Notes under the pieces: model-generated
The model's input: the letters and a program-made list of their open reading frames with translations, nothing else
Told to the model about the DNA's origin: nothing
Database searches by the model: none
Program-made: the position numbers and the translations under genes
NCBI RefSeq assembly: GCF_028688795.1
Contig: NZ_JAQTXM010000003.1
Coordinates: 124,001 to 188,000 of the forward strand
Length of the DNA: 64,000 bases
Source of the DNA: Rhodoferax sp.
GTDB taxonomy: Bacteria; Pseudomonadota; Gammaproteobacteria; Burkholderiales; Burkholderiaceae_C
Direction of reading: 5' to 3'
Shown: positions 1-7,877 of the stretch, one piece after another
How the letters are laid out: every line of letters starts with the position of its first letter
Numbering within the stretch: position 1 is the stretch's first letter

Positions 1-556
1 GCACCAGATCGTCCATCACATTGACCTCGTGCGTCTTGCCGTCGGTGATGTGAATGAAACTGGGGATATTGCCCCTCAAATCCAGCAGCGTGTGCAGCTT
101 GATGGCCGCCTTGGTCGAACGAAATGGCGCCCAGGCAAACACCGACAGGCACAGGTCGATGGTGCTGGCGTCGAACGCGTAAACCGCCGCGTCGAGTTCC
201 AGCCCGAATGGCTCCGTGGCATACAACGGACGTGCCAAACCAATCAGGTGTTGTGCGAAGTCGGCGTAGATTTGCCACGGGCGTGTCGCGTTCGCATTGG
301 CCAGTGTGTTGCGCGAAATCGTCTGACAACGAAAGCCCATGTGATACAGCCGACGTCCCTGAGCGCGAAGGTTGACTTCGATGTCGCGCAAGGACTCGCG
401 GTAGGTCAACTGTGCAAACGCCATGGCGAAGAATTGATCCAGACAAGAGAAGTCCTTGACCTTGTATTCGCCGTTGTGATCGGCCACACAGCGACGAAAC
501 GTGCTCAGTGGAAGGTAGAGCATGAGTTGCGCAAATACGAGCGTGCCTTGGTGCAT
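1..556 (-). CDS. IS4-family transposase (DUF4372 type), 3' end missing
   Basis: This is the N-terminal 185 residues of a DDE transposase that cuts and pastes its own insertion sequence. Read on the minus strand from ATG at 554-556, the protein begins MHQGTLVFAQLMLYLP and continues with FAMAFAQLTYRESLRDIEV, the hallmark of the DUF4372 domain at the N terminus of many IS4-family transposases. YAFDASTIDLCLSVF, near residues 140-155, carries the first catalytic aspartate, and KLHTLLDLRGNIPSF follows. The rest of the catalytic domain lies beyond position 1. The frame stays open upstream of the ATG to about 609, but the family normally starts near this MHQG or MHAG. The plus-strand open frame over the same region is only its shadow. 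Confidence 0.88.
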   Translation of the reverse strand, partial: MHQGTLVFAQLMLYLPLSTFRRCVADHNGEYKVKDFSCLDQFFAMAFAQLTYRESLRDIEVNLRAQGRRLYHMGFRCQTISRNTLANANATRPWQIYADFAQHLIGLARPLYATEPFGLELDAAVYAFDASTIDLCLSVFAWAPFRSTKAAIKLHTLLDLRGNIPSFIHITDGKTHEVNVMDDLV

Positions 557-703
557 GACGGTTTGGGGCGGGAATCCGCAAAAAGCCGCCAGTCTGACGC
601 GCCACGACGTTCAAATCGAGACCAGACTCAAATACCAAATTTGACAAGTAAATCATTAACTTACGACGTTCCGATCAGACAACGTTGGGACACTACTGGT
701 GAC
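1..703 (-). mobile_element. IS4-family insertion sequence, partial (runs off left edge)
   Basis: The minus strand carries the 5' part of an IS4-family transposase gene, and the sequence between it and dnaE2 looks like the element's left end. A plausible terminal inverted repeat, read on the minus strand, begins around CCAGTAGTGTCCCAAC (about 683-698). The partner end is outside the window, so the boundary and any target duplication cannot be confirmed. The LexA box of dnaE2 begins about 15-20 bp beyond this presumed end. Confidence 0.6.
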
Positions 704-717
704 AAATAGCTGCACAA

Positions 718-737
718 TACTGTTTTTATAAACAGTA
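718..737. promoter_or_regulatory. LexA box (SOS operator) of dnaE2
   Basis: The 20 bp are a near-consensus SOS box: TACTGT, eight A/T bases, then ACAGTA, with the core CTGT-N8-ACAG at 720-735. It lies 16 bp before the dnaE2 start codon. The TATAAA inside it (727-732) could serve as the -10 element, so bound LexA would block transcription directly. Confidence 0.88.
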
Positions 738-752
738 CGTTGAGGCGATGCC

Positions 753-3700
753 GTGCCTTGTGTTGCAGATTCATCACCCATCGTGGCCGCAGGGGGTGGC
801 CCCACTTACGCCGAGTTGCATTGCCGCAGCAACTTCAGTTTTGGCGCGGGTGCGTCTGGCCCGGAAGAACTGGTGGCGCGTGCCCATGCACTGGGGTACA
901 GCGCGTTGGCCATCACCGATGAGTGTTCGGTGTCAGGCATGGTGCGGGCTCATACCGAAGCCAAAAAACATGGCCTGAAGCTGTTGCCTGGGGCTGAATT
1001 TGTGGTGTCGCTGTCGCAGGGCTTGAGTTTCACCGTCATTGCCTTGGTGCATGACCTCAATGGCTGGGGTGACTTGTGTGAGTTCATCACCTTGGCCCGG
1101 CGCAGTGCCCCCAAAGGGCAGTATCAGGTGCGCTGGGGTGATGACAGTTGGCAAAAACTACGCGGCTGCGAGGTGCTTTTGGTGTTGCCAGATACTATTG
1201 ATGTAATAGCTGCTTGCGCAATATCTGTAAGGGCTAGAGGCCAATTTGGCATAAATGTTTGGTTGGGTGTTGAATTGCTGCTGGGGCCGGCTGACGCCTT
1301 GCAACTGCAGCACCTGCAACATATCTCAAAGCGAACTGGTGTGCCCCTGGTGGCGGCTGGTGGCGTGCTGATGCACGTGCGCTCACGAAAACCCTTGCAA
1401 GATGTGCTAGCGGCCGTGCGTCTGGGGCAACCGGTGGCGCAGTGCGGCTTGACCCTGCAAGCCAACGCCGAAGCGCACCTGCGCAGCCGTGCGCGCCTGA
1501 GTGCCATCTACCCGCCCGAACTGCTGGCCAACACGCTGAATGTGGCGTCAAGATGCAACTTCAGCCTGGACGAATTGCGTTACCAATACCCACGTGAGGC
1601 TGTGCTGCCCGGCCTGAGCCCGAGTCAAACCCTGCGTCAGTACACCTTTGAGGGGGCCACCAAACGCTACCCGCATGGCGTGCCGACAAGCGTGCAGCAG
1701 CAACTTGAACATGAGTTGACGCTGATTGCCGAGCTGCAATATGAGATGTATTTTTTGACCGTGCACGACATCGTGGCTTTTGCCAGAGGCCATGGCATCT
1801 TGTGCCAGGGGCGCGGCTCGGCGGCGAACTCGGCAGTGTGTTACTGCCTGGGCATCACCGAGGTGGACCCGACGCGTTCCAGCGTGCTGTTTGAGCGCTT
1901 TATCTCCAGAGAACGCGACGAGCCGCCCGACATTGATGTTGACTTTGAGCACCAGCGACGCGAAGAAGTCATTCAGTACATCTACGCCAAATACGGCCGT
2001 GACCGGGCTGCACTTACGGCCGTGGCCATCAGCTACCGCCCACGCAGTGCCTTGCGGGATGTAGGCCGTGCGCTGGGCGTGCCGGAGGTGTTGATCACCG
2101 CCATGTCACGCAAGCACCCTGGCATGTACAGCCGGGCCGTGCTGGCCGAGCGGCTGCAAGCGGCGCTGGCGCGGGTAGATGAGGCGGCAGCGATGCCACA
2201 TGAGTCTGGCAGACAGAAGACGGCCCTTCAAAATACCAGGGCTGTATTGCCATCTGAGGCAACCCTGCAGCAGTGGTTGGACTTGAGCCAGCAGTTGCAA
2301 GGTTTTCCGCGCCACCTGAGCCAGCATTCTGGCGGCTTTGTGCTTACGCGCGGGCCGTTGACGCGGCTGGTGCCGGTAGAAAACGCTGCCATGCCAGAGC
2401 GCAGCATCATCCAGTGGGACAAGGACGACCTGGATGCCATGGGCCTGCTGAAAGTGGATGTGCTGGCCCTTGGCATGCTCAGCGCCATTCGCCGCTGCCT
2501 GGCGCTGGTCAGCCAGCAGCGCGGCCAGTTGTTTCAGATGCAGGACATTCCGGCGGATGACCCCGAAACTTTTGACATGATCTGTGCCGCCGACACCGTG
2601 GGCGTGTTCCAGATCGAGAGCCGGGCGCAAATGAGCATGCTGCCGCGCCTGAAGCCCCGCTGTTTTTATGACCTGGTGGTCGAAGTCGCCATCGTGCGTC
2701 CCGGTCCGATTCAGGGCGGCATGGTGCACCCCTATCTGAAGGCGCGTGAGCACCCGGAACAGGTGAACTACGCCAGTCCGGCGCTCAAAGAGGCTTTGAA
2801 GCGCACCTTGGGCGTGCCGATTTTTCAGGAGCAGGTGATGCAGGTGGCCATGGCTGCCGCTGACTTCAGCCCCGGCGAGGCCGACCAATTGCGCCGCTCC
2901 ATGGCCGCCTGGAAACGCAAGGGCGGCGTGCACAAGTTTTATGACCGGCTGGTGGGTGGCATGTTGAAGAATGGGTACACGGCCGAATTTGCCGAACAAC
3001 TTTTCAAGCAAATCGAGGGTTTTGGCAAATATGGTTTTCCTGAAAGCCATGCCGCCAGCTTTGCTCTGCTGGTGTGGGCCAGTTGTTGGCTCAAGCGCCA
3101 CGAGCCTGCCTGTTTTCTGGCAGCCATGCTTAATAGCCAGCCGCTGGGTTTCTATGCCCCGTCGCAACTGGTGCAAGACGCTAAAGCCCACGGTGTGCAA
3201 GTGTTGCCGGTGGACGTGTTGCACAGCCATTGGGACTGCACGCTGGAGGGGTGTGATAGCGGCGCCAACAAAACAGCAGCCGTACGTCTGGGCTTGCGCA
3301 TGGTCAGCGGCCTGTCCGGGTCTGCCGCGCAGCAGATCGTCGCAGCAAGAACGCAAGAGCCCTTCACCAGCACCGAAAACCTGGCCCTGCGTGCCGGGCT
3401 TGATGCCGGTGACCTCAATGCCTTGGCCAGCGCTGATGCCTTGAAGTCCTTAAGCGGCCACCGCCGCCAGCAGGTGTGGGACGCCAGTGCCCTGCATCAC
3501 GCGCCCCTGCTGCTGCGAGAGGCCCCGGTGAATGAGGCGTTTCTGGCCATGCCCTCAGCCGAAGAGGGCGAAGAAGTCATCAACGACTACGCCGCTATTG
3601 GCCTAACTTTACGCGCTCACCCCATGTCTTTATTGCGTGAGCAGCTATCAAAATTAAAGCTGATGACAGCGGCGAAATTGCTGGCGCTGCCCAGTGGGCG

Positions 3701-3992
3701 CTTGGTGCGTGCTTGCGGCATTGTTACCCTGCGCCAACGTCCGGGTACCGCCAAAGGCGTGACTTTTGTCACCCTGGAAGATGAAACCGGCACGGTGAAT
3801 GTGATCGTCTGGAAAGCAGTTGCTGACCGCCAGCGTACTGAATTGCTGCACGCCAAGTTGCTGGCCGTGCATGGCACCTGGCAGCGCGACGAGGGCAGTG
3901 GCGGCCAGGTTTGCCACCTGATTGCCGGATTTTTGCGAGACCTGACGCCGCTGCTGGGCGGCCTGAGCGCGCCAAGTCGGGCGTTTCATTGA
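753..3992 (+). CDS. dnaE2: Error-prone DNA polymerase DnaE2
   Basis: DnaE2 is a C-family polymerase that works with ImuA and ImuB in SOS-induced translesion synthesis. The 1079-residue product has an N-terminal PHP domain (AITDECSVSG near residue 55), the catalytic PDIDVDF motif near residue 391, the CQGRGSAANSAVCY and RPGPIQGGMVHPYL polymerase motifs, and a C-terminal OB fold from about residue 983. The GTG at 753 is preceded by GAGG at 742-745 with good spacing; the ATG at 748 is in another frame. A LexA box overlaps the promoter. No imuA or imuB lies next to it, and an IS4 element abuts upstream. A dispersed repeat is read in frame at residues 147-165, in a variable stretch before VELLLGP. 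Confidence 0.95.
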   Translation: MPCVADSSPIVAAGGGPTYAELHCRSNFSFGAGASGPEELVARAHALGYSALAITDECSVSGMVRAHTEAKKHGLKLLPGAEFVVSLSQGLSFTVIALVHDLNGWGDLCEFITLARRSAPKGQYQVRWGDDSWQKLRGCEVLLVLPDTIDVIAACAISVRARGQFGINVWLGVELLLGPADALQLQHLQHISKRTGVPLVAAGGVLMHVRSRKPLQDVLAAVRLGQPVAQCGLTLQANAEAHLRSRARLSAIYPPELLANTLNVASRCNFSLDELRYQYPREAVLPGLSPSQTLRQYTFEGATKRYPHGVPTSVQQQLEHELTLIAELQYEMYFLTVHDIVAFARGHGILCQGRGSAANSAVCYCLGITEVDPTRSSVLFERFISRERDEPPDIDVDFEHQRREEVIQYIYAKYGRDRAALTAVAISYRPRSALRDVGRALGVPEVLITAMSRKHPGMYSRAVLAERLQAALARVDEAAAMPHESGRQKTALQNTRAVLPSEATLQQWLDLSQQLQGFPRHLSQHSGGFVLTRGPLTRLVPVENAAMPERSIIQWDKDDLDAMGLLKVDVLALGMLSAIRRCLALVSQQRGQLFQMQDIPADDPETFDMICAADTVGVFQIESRAQMSMLPRLKPRCFYDLVVEVAIVRPGPIQGGMVHPYLKAREHPEQVNYASPALKEALKRTLGVPIFQEQVMQVAMAAADFSPGEADQLRRSMAAWKRKGGVHKFYDRLVGGMLKNGYTAEFAEQLFKQIEGFGKYGFPESHAASFALLVWASCWLKRHEPACFLAAMLNSQPLGFYAPSQLVQDAKAHGVQVLPVDVLHSHWDCTLEGCDSGANKTAAVRLGLRMVSGLSGSAAQQIVAARTQEPFTSTENLALRAGLDAGDLNALASADALKSLSGHRRQQVWDASALHHAPLLLREAPVNEAFLAMPSAEEGEEVINDYAAIGLTLRAHPMSLLREQLSKLKLMTAAKLLALPSGRLVRACGIVTLRQRPGTAKGVTFVTLEDETGTVNVIVWKAVADRQRTELLHAKLLAVHGTWQRDEGSGGQVCHLIAGFLRDLTPLLGGLSAPSRAFH
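1193..1247 (+). repeat. Dispersed ~55-bp element, copy 1 (inside dnaE2)
   Basis: Contains AGCTGCTTGCGC and then AAGGGCTAGAGGCC, the two conserved blocks of the family. It is read in frame within dnaE2. Confidence 0.8.
3599..3657 (-). repeat. Possible degenerate copy 2 of the dispersed element (inside dnaE2)
   Basis: The right half, GAGCAGCTATCAAAATTA, matches the element. The left half is barely recognisable (GGCCTAAC), and the encoded DYAAIGLTLRAHP is conserved in DnaE2, so this may be coincidence. Confidence 0.35.
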
Positions 3993-4128
3993 GGTCGATC
4001 TGGGCACCTGATGTCTGTTGCGCCAGCACACGCTCCGCGCCATCTGGTGCCATGCGTGCGACGTGGATAATTCGAGTTTTAAGTTACGCTTATCTTGCGG
4101 GTTTTTACCGCAACGCATCACCTCCACC

Positions 4129-4596
4129 ATGTCGGCCGATTCAAGTCCTCGCCAAATTTTCAACCGGTCAAGCCTATTGGTGTTGTTGGTGTTTGTGCTT
4201 GCCGCCCTGACCAGCGCCGTCTGGATCTGGCAAACCGAGCGCAGCCGCCTGGCGAGTGCGCGGCTGGCGGCACAAGGGCTGGCGCAGGACCATGCGCGCG
4301 CTGTCAAGGAACAAGTTGACCGGGCGCTCTCGGCCACCTATGCCATGGCCGCGCTGGTGCAGCAAGGGCGCGGCAAGGTCGACCATTTTGATGAAGTGGC
4401 AGCCAAGATGGCACCGTTTTACCCCGGCGTGTCGGTGCTGCTGTTGGCCCCGGACGGGGTGATCCAAAACGCTTTTCCCCTCAAAGGCAATGAAAAAGCC
4501 ATTGGCCTGGATTTGCTCAAAGACCCGATGATGGGGCGCGAGGCACGGTTGCCCGTGACAGTGGCAAGCTCACCCTGGCCGGGCCATTTGAGTTGA
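4129..4596 (+). pseudogene. N-terminal fragment of a frameshifted CHASE-PAS-GAF-PAS-GGDEF-EAL sensor
   Basis: This 155-residue frame has a membrane segment at about residues 14-36 (LLVLLVFVLAALTSAVWIW) and the first half of a CHASE-type periplasmic sensor domain, then ends at TGA 4594-4596. From 4551 the next frame reads ARDSGKLTLAGPFEL, the expected CHASE continuation, so one base appears to be missing near 4549-4551. The start is ATG 4129, giving MSADSSPRQIF; an upstream ATG at 4018 in the same frame would overlap no recognisable domain. The deletion may be a real mutation or a sequencing error. Confidence 0.7.
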
Positions 4597-7500
4597 TTCA
4601 AGGTGGTTTGGGGGCAGCCGCGCGTCTGCCGATCTTTCTTGACGATGCGCAAGGCCAGGCGAAATTCTGGGGTTTTGCCAATGTGGTGCTGCGCTTTCCC
4701 CAGACACTGGCCACAGCGCAGTTGCCCGCGTTGTCCACGCGTGGGCTCAATTTCCAGCTCTGGCGCATTCATCCCGACACTGGGAAAGTTCAGGTCATCG
4801 AAAGCTCGGGGACCGCAGCGTTGAGCGACCCGGTGAGGCAGAGCTTTGAAGTGCCCAACGGCCTGTGGACCCTGAGCGTGGCGCCGCAAAAGGGGTGGGG
4901 CGACCCGTTGGGGCTAGGTGCCAAAGTGGTGGCGGGTTTGTTGGTCTCGCTGCTGCTGGCTTACCTGGCCTGGCTGTTGCTGCGTCAGCGAGAGAATCGA
5001 ACCAACCTTGAGACTTTGGTGGCGCAGCGCACCGCCGAAATCAGGGCTTCGAAGGCGCAACTTGCCGCCACGCTGGATGCCATTCCCGATTTGTTGTTTG
5101 AGATGGATCTGGAGGGGCGTTACCTCGCCTGCCACACGCCGCTTGTAGATTTGTTAGCGGCACCGGCTCCAGATTTGCTTGGCAAGACGGTGTCTCAGGT
5201 GTTGCCCAGCGCGGCGGCAGCCATCATTCTTGACGCCTTGCAATTGGCGCATCGCACCGGATTGACCCGCGGTCAGCAGATTGAATTGCCCCTGGCCGAT
5301 CAGATCCGATGGTTCGAGCTGTCCATCGCCCGCAAGCCCGTTTTGACCGGTGAGGCGCCCCGTTTGATCGTGATCTCGCATGACATCACGGTGCGCAAAC
5401 AAGCCGAGGAAGCTTTGTTGCGGCTGTCGCAGCTTTACGCCGCTCTGGGTGAATGCAGTCTGGCCGTGGTGCGCTGCACCAACCAGACCGAGCTGTTCTC
5501 GGAAATTTGTCGCCACGCTGTGCAACAGGGTGGCATGCGGGTGGCCTGGATTGGCATGGTTGAAGAGGTCACGCAAACGGTGCCACCGATTGCATCCTTT
5601 GGTCCATCCATGGAGGGTTTTTATGAAACGGTTCCCTCCATTGACCCGTCCATTGCAGCGGGGCAGGGTTTGGTGGGGACCGCCATTCGCGGCCAGCAAC
5701 CGGTCTGGTGCCAGGATTACCTGAACGACCCCAGAACCACGCCGTGGCACACGCAAGGGGTGCGCTCTGGTTGGGGCGCCACCGCCGTGTTGCCGGTGTA
5801 CCGCGGTGGCCAAGCCGTCGGCATATTTGCCGTCAGTGCAGGGCAGGCCCATGCATTTGACGATGCGGCACAGGGCTTACTGCTGAAAATTGTTGACAGC
5901 CTGAGCTTTGCGCTTGATAACTTTGAGCGCGAAACTTTGCGTCAGCAAGCCGAACGGTCGCTGCGTGAAGAAAGGGCTTTGTTCACTGGTGGGCCAGTCT
6001 GCGTGTTCTCGTGGCTTCACAACGGTGGCAGTCAGGTGTTATATGCCTCTGAGAACGTTCGTGGCATTCTGGGCTACAGCGCCGAAGAAATGCAGCAGCC
6101 GGGAGTTTCCTTTGATGGGTTGATTCACCCCGACGATCTTTCGCAGGTGAATGCACATTTTGATGAAGCTGTCAAAACGCGGCTGGCACAGATCGAGCAG
6201 TCCTACCGCTTGCGCCTGAAAGATGGCAGCTACCACTGGTTTTACGACTTCACCTGTTTCGCGTACGGGCCAGCGGGTGAATTGTTGCCGACGCGCGGTT
6301 ACCTGTTTGACCAGAGTCGACTGAAACAGGCTGAGGAGCGAGTCCAGAAGTTGGCCTACTTCGATGCGCTCACAGGTTTGCCCAACCGCTCCCTGCTCAA
6401 TGACCGCATTAGCCATGCCTTGACCGAGGCCGAGCGCCGGCATGAAACCTTGATTGTGATGTTTCTCGACCTTGACCATTTCAAGAACATCAACGACACG
6501 CTGGGCCACCGGGTGGGCGACGAACTGCTGGTGGCGCTGGCGCGACGCATGCAATTTGCCATTCGCGAGCAAGACACCGTGGCGCGCCTGGGCGGCGACG
6601 AGTTCATCTTGTTGTTGCCTGACACCGATGGCAATGGCGCAGCCCACGTGGCCGAGAAGTTGCTGTTTGCCATCAGCGAGCCGGTGCAAATCGCGCACCA
6701 TGAATTAACAGTCACGCCATCGATCGGCATTGCCCAATACCCAAGCGATGGCGATGACATGGAGACCTTGTCCAAACACGCCGATGTGGCGATGTACCGC
6801 GCCAAGCAAGGCGGGCGCAACGGTTACCAGTTTTTCACCACCGAGATGCAAGCGCATTCGGCCCGATCACTGCAAATCGAGAATGCCCTGCGCCGCGCCT
6901 TGGAGCGTGACCAGTTTCAGGTGCATTACCAGCCCCAGTTGTCGCTTGCAACGGGTCAAATGATTGGTGTGGAAGCGCTGTTGCGCTGGCTGCACCCGGA
7001 GCTGGGCCAGGTGTCACCGGCTGAATTTATTCCGATTGCGGAAACCAGTGGCCAGATCCAGAAAATTGGCGAATGGGTGTTGCGCAAAGCCGCTACGCAA
7101 GCCAAACAATGGCTTGATCAGGGCTTGGGGCCAATGATGATGGCCGTCAATCTTTCGGCGGTGCAATTTCGTCACCCCGATTTGCCTGAGATGGTGGCTC
7201 AGGTTCTGGCGCAAACTCTGTTGCCACCAGCCTGTCTGGAGTTGGAGCTGACCGAAAGCACAGCGCTGCACGACCCCCTGGCGGCTATTGATGTGATGGA
7301 GAAACTGCATCGACAAGGTGTGCGTGTTGCGATTGATGACTTTGGCACCGGTTATTCGTCGCTGAGCTACCTCAAGCGGTTCAAGACATACAAGCTCAAG
7401 ATTGACCAGTCGTTTGTGCAAGACATCACACATGATGCTGATGACTTGGCCATCGTCAACGCCGTCATCAGCATGGCGCGCAGCCTGGGGTTAGTCACCC

Positions 7501-7643
7501 TGGCCGAGGGTGTGGAAACCCAGGCCCAGCTTGATTTGCTGCGACTGCATGGCTGCGACGAGGCGCAAGGTTACCTATTCAGCAAGGCCTTGCCAGCGGC
7601 CGAGATACCAGAGTTTGTGCGCACACACATCAGCCACACTTGA
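4593..7643 (+). CDS. PAS/GAF-GGDEF-EAL c-di-GMP signalling protein (main part of the frameshifted gene)
   Basis: The product makes and/or degrades cyclic di-GMP. From a TTG at 4593 the 1016 residues contain the end of a CHASE domain, a membrane segment at about 111-130, a PAS domain (about 160-270), a GAF domain (about 300-450), a second PAS (about 460-590), GGDEF (RLGGDEF near 666) and EAL (GVEALLRW near 793, DDFGTGYSSLSYLKRF). Both active-site motifs are intact. The natural gene almost certainly begins at 4129, and a one-base deletion near 4550 separates the parts. The stop of the first part (TGA 4594-4596) overlaps this TTG, so some translation by reinitiation is possible, but without a complete sensor domain. 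Confidence 0.82.
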   Translation: MIQGGLGAAARLPIFLDDAQGQAKFWGFANVVLRFPQTLATAQLPALSTRGLNFQLWRIHPDTGKVQVIESSGTAALSDPVRQSFEVPNGLWTLSVAPQKGWGDPLGLGAKVVAGLLVSLLLAYLAWLLLRQRENRTNLETLVAQRTAEIRASKAQLAATLDAIPDLLFEMDLEGRYLACHTPLVDLLAAPAPDLLGKTVSQVLPSAAAAIILDALQLAHRTGLTRGQQIELPLADQIRWFELSIARKPVLTGEAPRLIVISHDITVRKQAEEALLRLSQLYAALGECSLAVVRCTNQTELFSEICRHAVQQGGMRVAWIGMVEEVTQTVPPIASFGPSMEGFYETVPSIDPSIAAGQGLVGTAIRGQQPVWCQDYLNDPRTTPWHTQGVRSGWGATAVLPVYRGGQAVGIFAVSAGQAHAFDDAAQGLLLKIVDSLSFALDNFERETLRQQAERSLREERALFTGGPVCVFSWLHNGGSQVLYASENVRGILGYSAEEMQQPGVSFDGLIHPDDLSQVNAHFDEAVKTRLAQIEQSYRLRLKDGSYHWFYDFTCFAYGPAGELLPTRGYLFDQSRLKQAEERVQKLAYFDALTGLPNRSLLNDRISHALTEAERRHETLIVMFLDLDHFKNINDTLGHRVGDELLVALARRMQFAIREQDTVARLGGDEFILLLPDTDGNGAAHVAEKLLFAISEPVQIAHHELTVTPSIGIAQYPSDGDDMETLSKHADVAMYRAKQGGRNGYQFFTTEMQAHSARSLQIENALRRALERDQFQVHYQPQLSLATGQMIGVEALLRWLHPELGQVSPAEFIPIAETSGQIQKIGEWVLRKAATQAKQWLDQGLGPMMMAVNLSAVQFRHPDLPEMVAQVLAQTLLPPACLELELTESTALHDPLAAIDVMEKLHRQGVRVAIDDFGTGYSSLSYLKRFKTYKLKIDQSFVQDITHDADDLAIVNAVISMARSLGLVTLAEGVETQAQLDLLRLHGCDEAQGYLFSKALPAAEIPEFVRTHISHT

Positions 7644-7700
7644 GCGCCAAGCGCTTCTGCATCACATGCCCGTGCGACCTCATCACGTTTCTTGGAAAAG

Positions 7701-7739
7701 TTGACATTAAAAATTGCGCCCTTTAATGCGAATTCGCAT
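7701..7739 (+). promoter_or_regulatory. Candidate promoter and palindromic operator of the GGDEF/EAL-TonB-YfiR operon
   Basis: TTGACA at 7701-7706 and TTTAAT at 7722-7727 form a sigma-70-like pair with a short 15-bp spacer. A perfect 14-bp palindrome, ATGCGAATTCGCAT (7726-7739), covers the end of the -10 element and the expected transcription start, where a repressor could act. The regulator is unknown. The operon start codon is about 140 bp downstream. Confidence 0.4.
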
Positions 7740-7877
7740 GCCAGTGCGATATTTTGGAAGACAGAATTGCTTTGGTAGCTGCCATCAAAAATGGGCAGAA
7801 AACAACAAGTAAAAAATCAACAAAAAGGGAATTCATGCATCCATCGGTCTTTTGGACGTGATTGACGCAGTGTTTTC

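Noticed and set aside
29..709. Plus-strand reading frame of 226 codons at the left edge
   Set aside because: It is antisense to the IS4 transposase, whose minus-strand protein has clear family motifs.
2106..3356. 416-codon minus-strand frame inside dnaE2
   Set aside because: It is rich in His, Gln and Leu without any domain, as expected for the antisense of a GC-rich gene, and dnaE2 itself is unmistakable.
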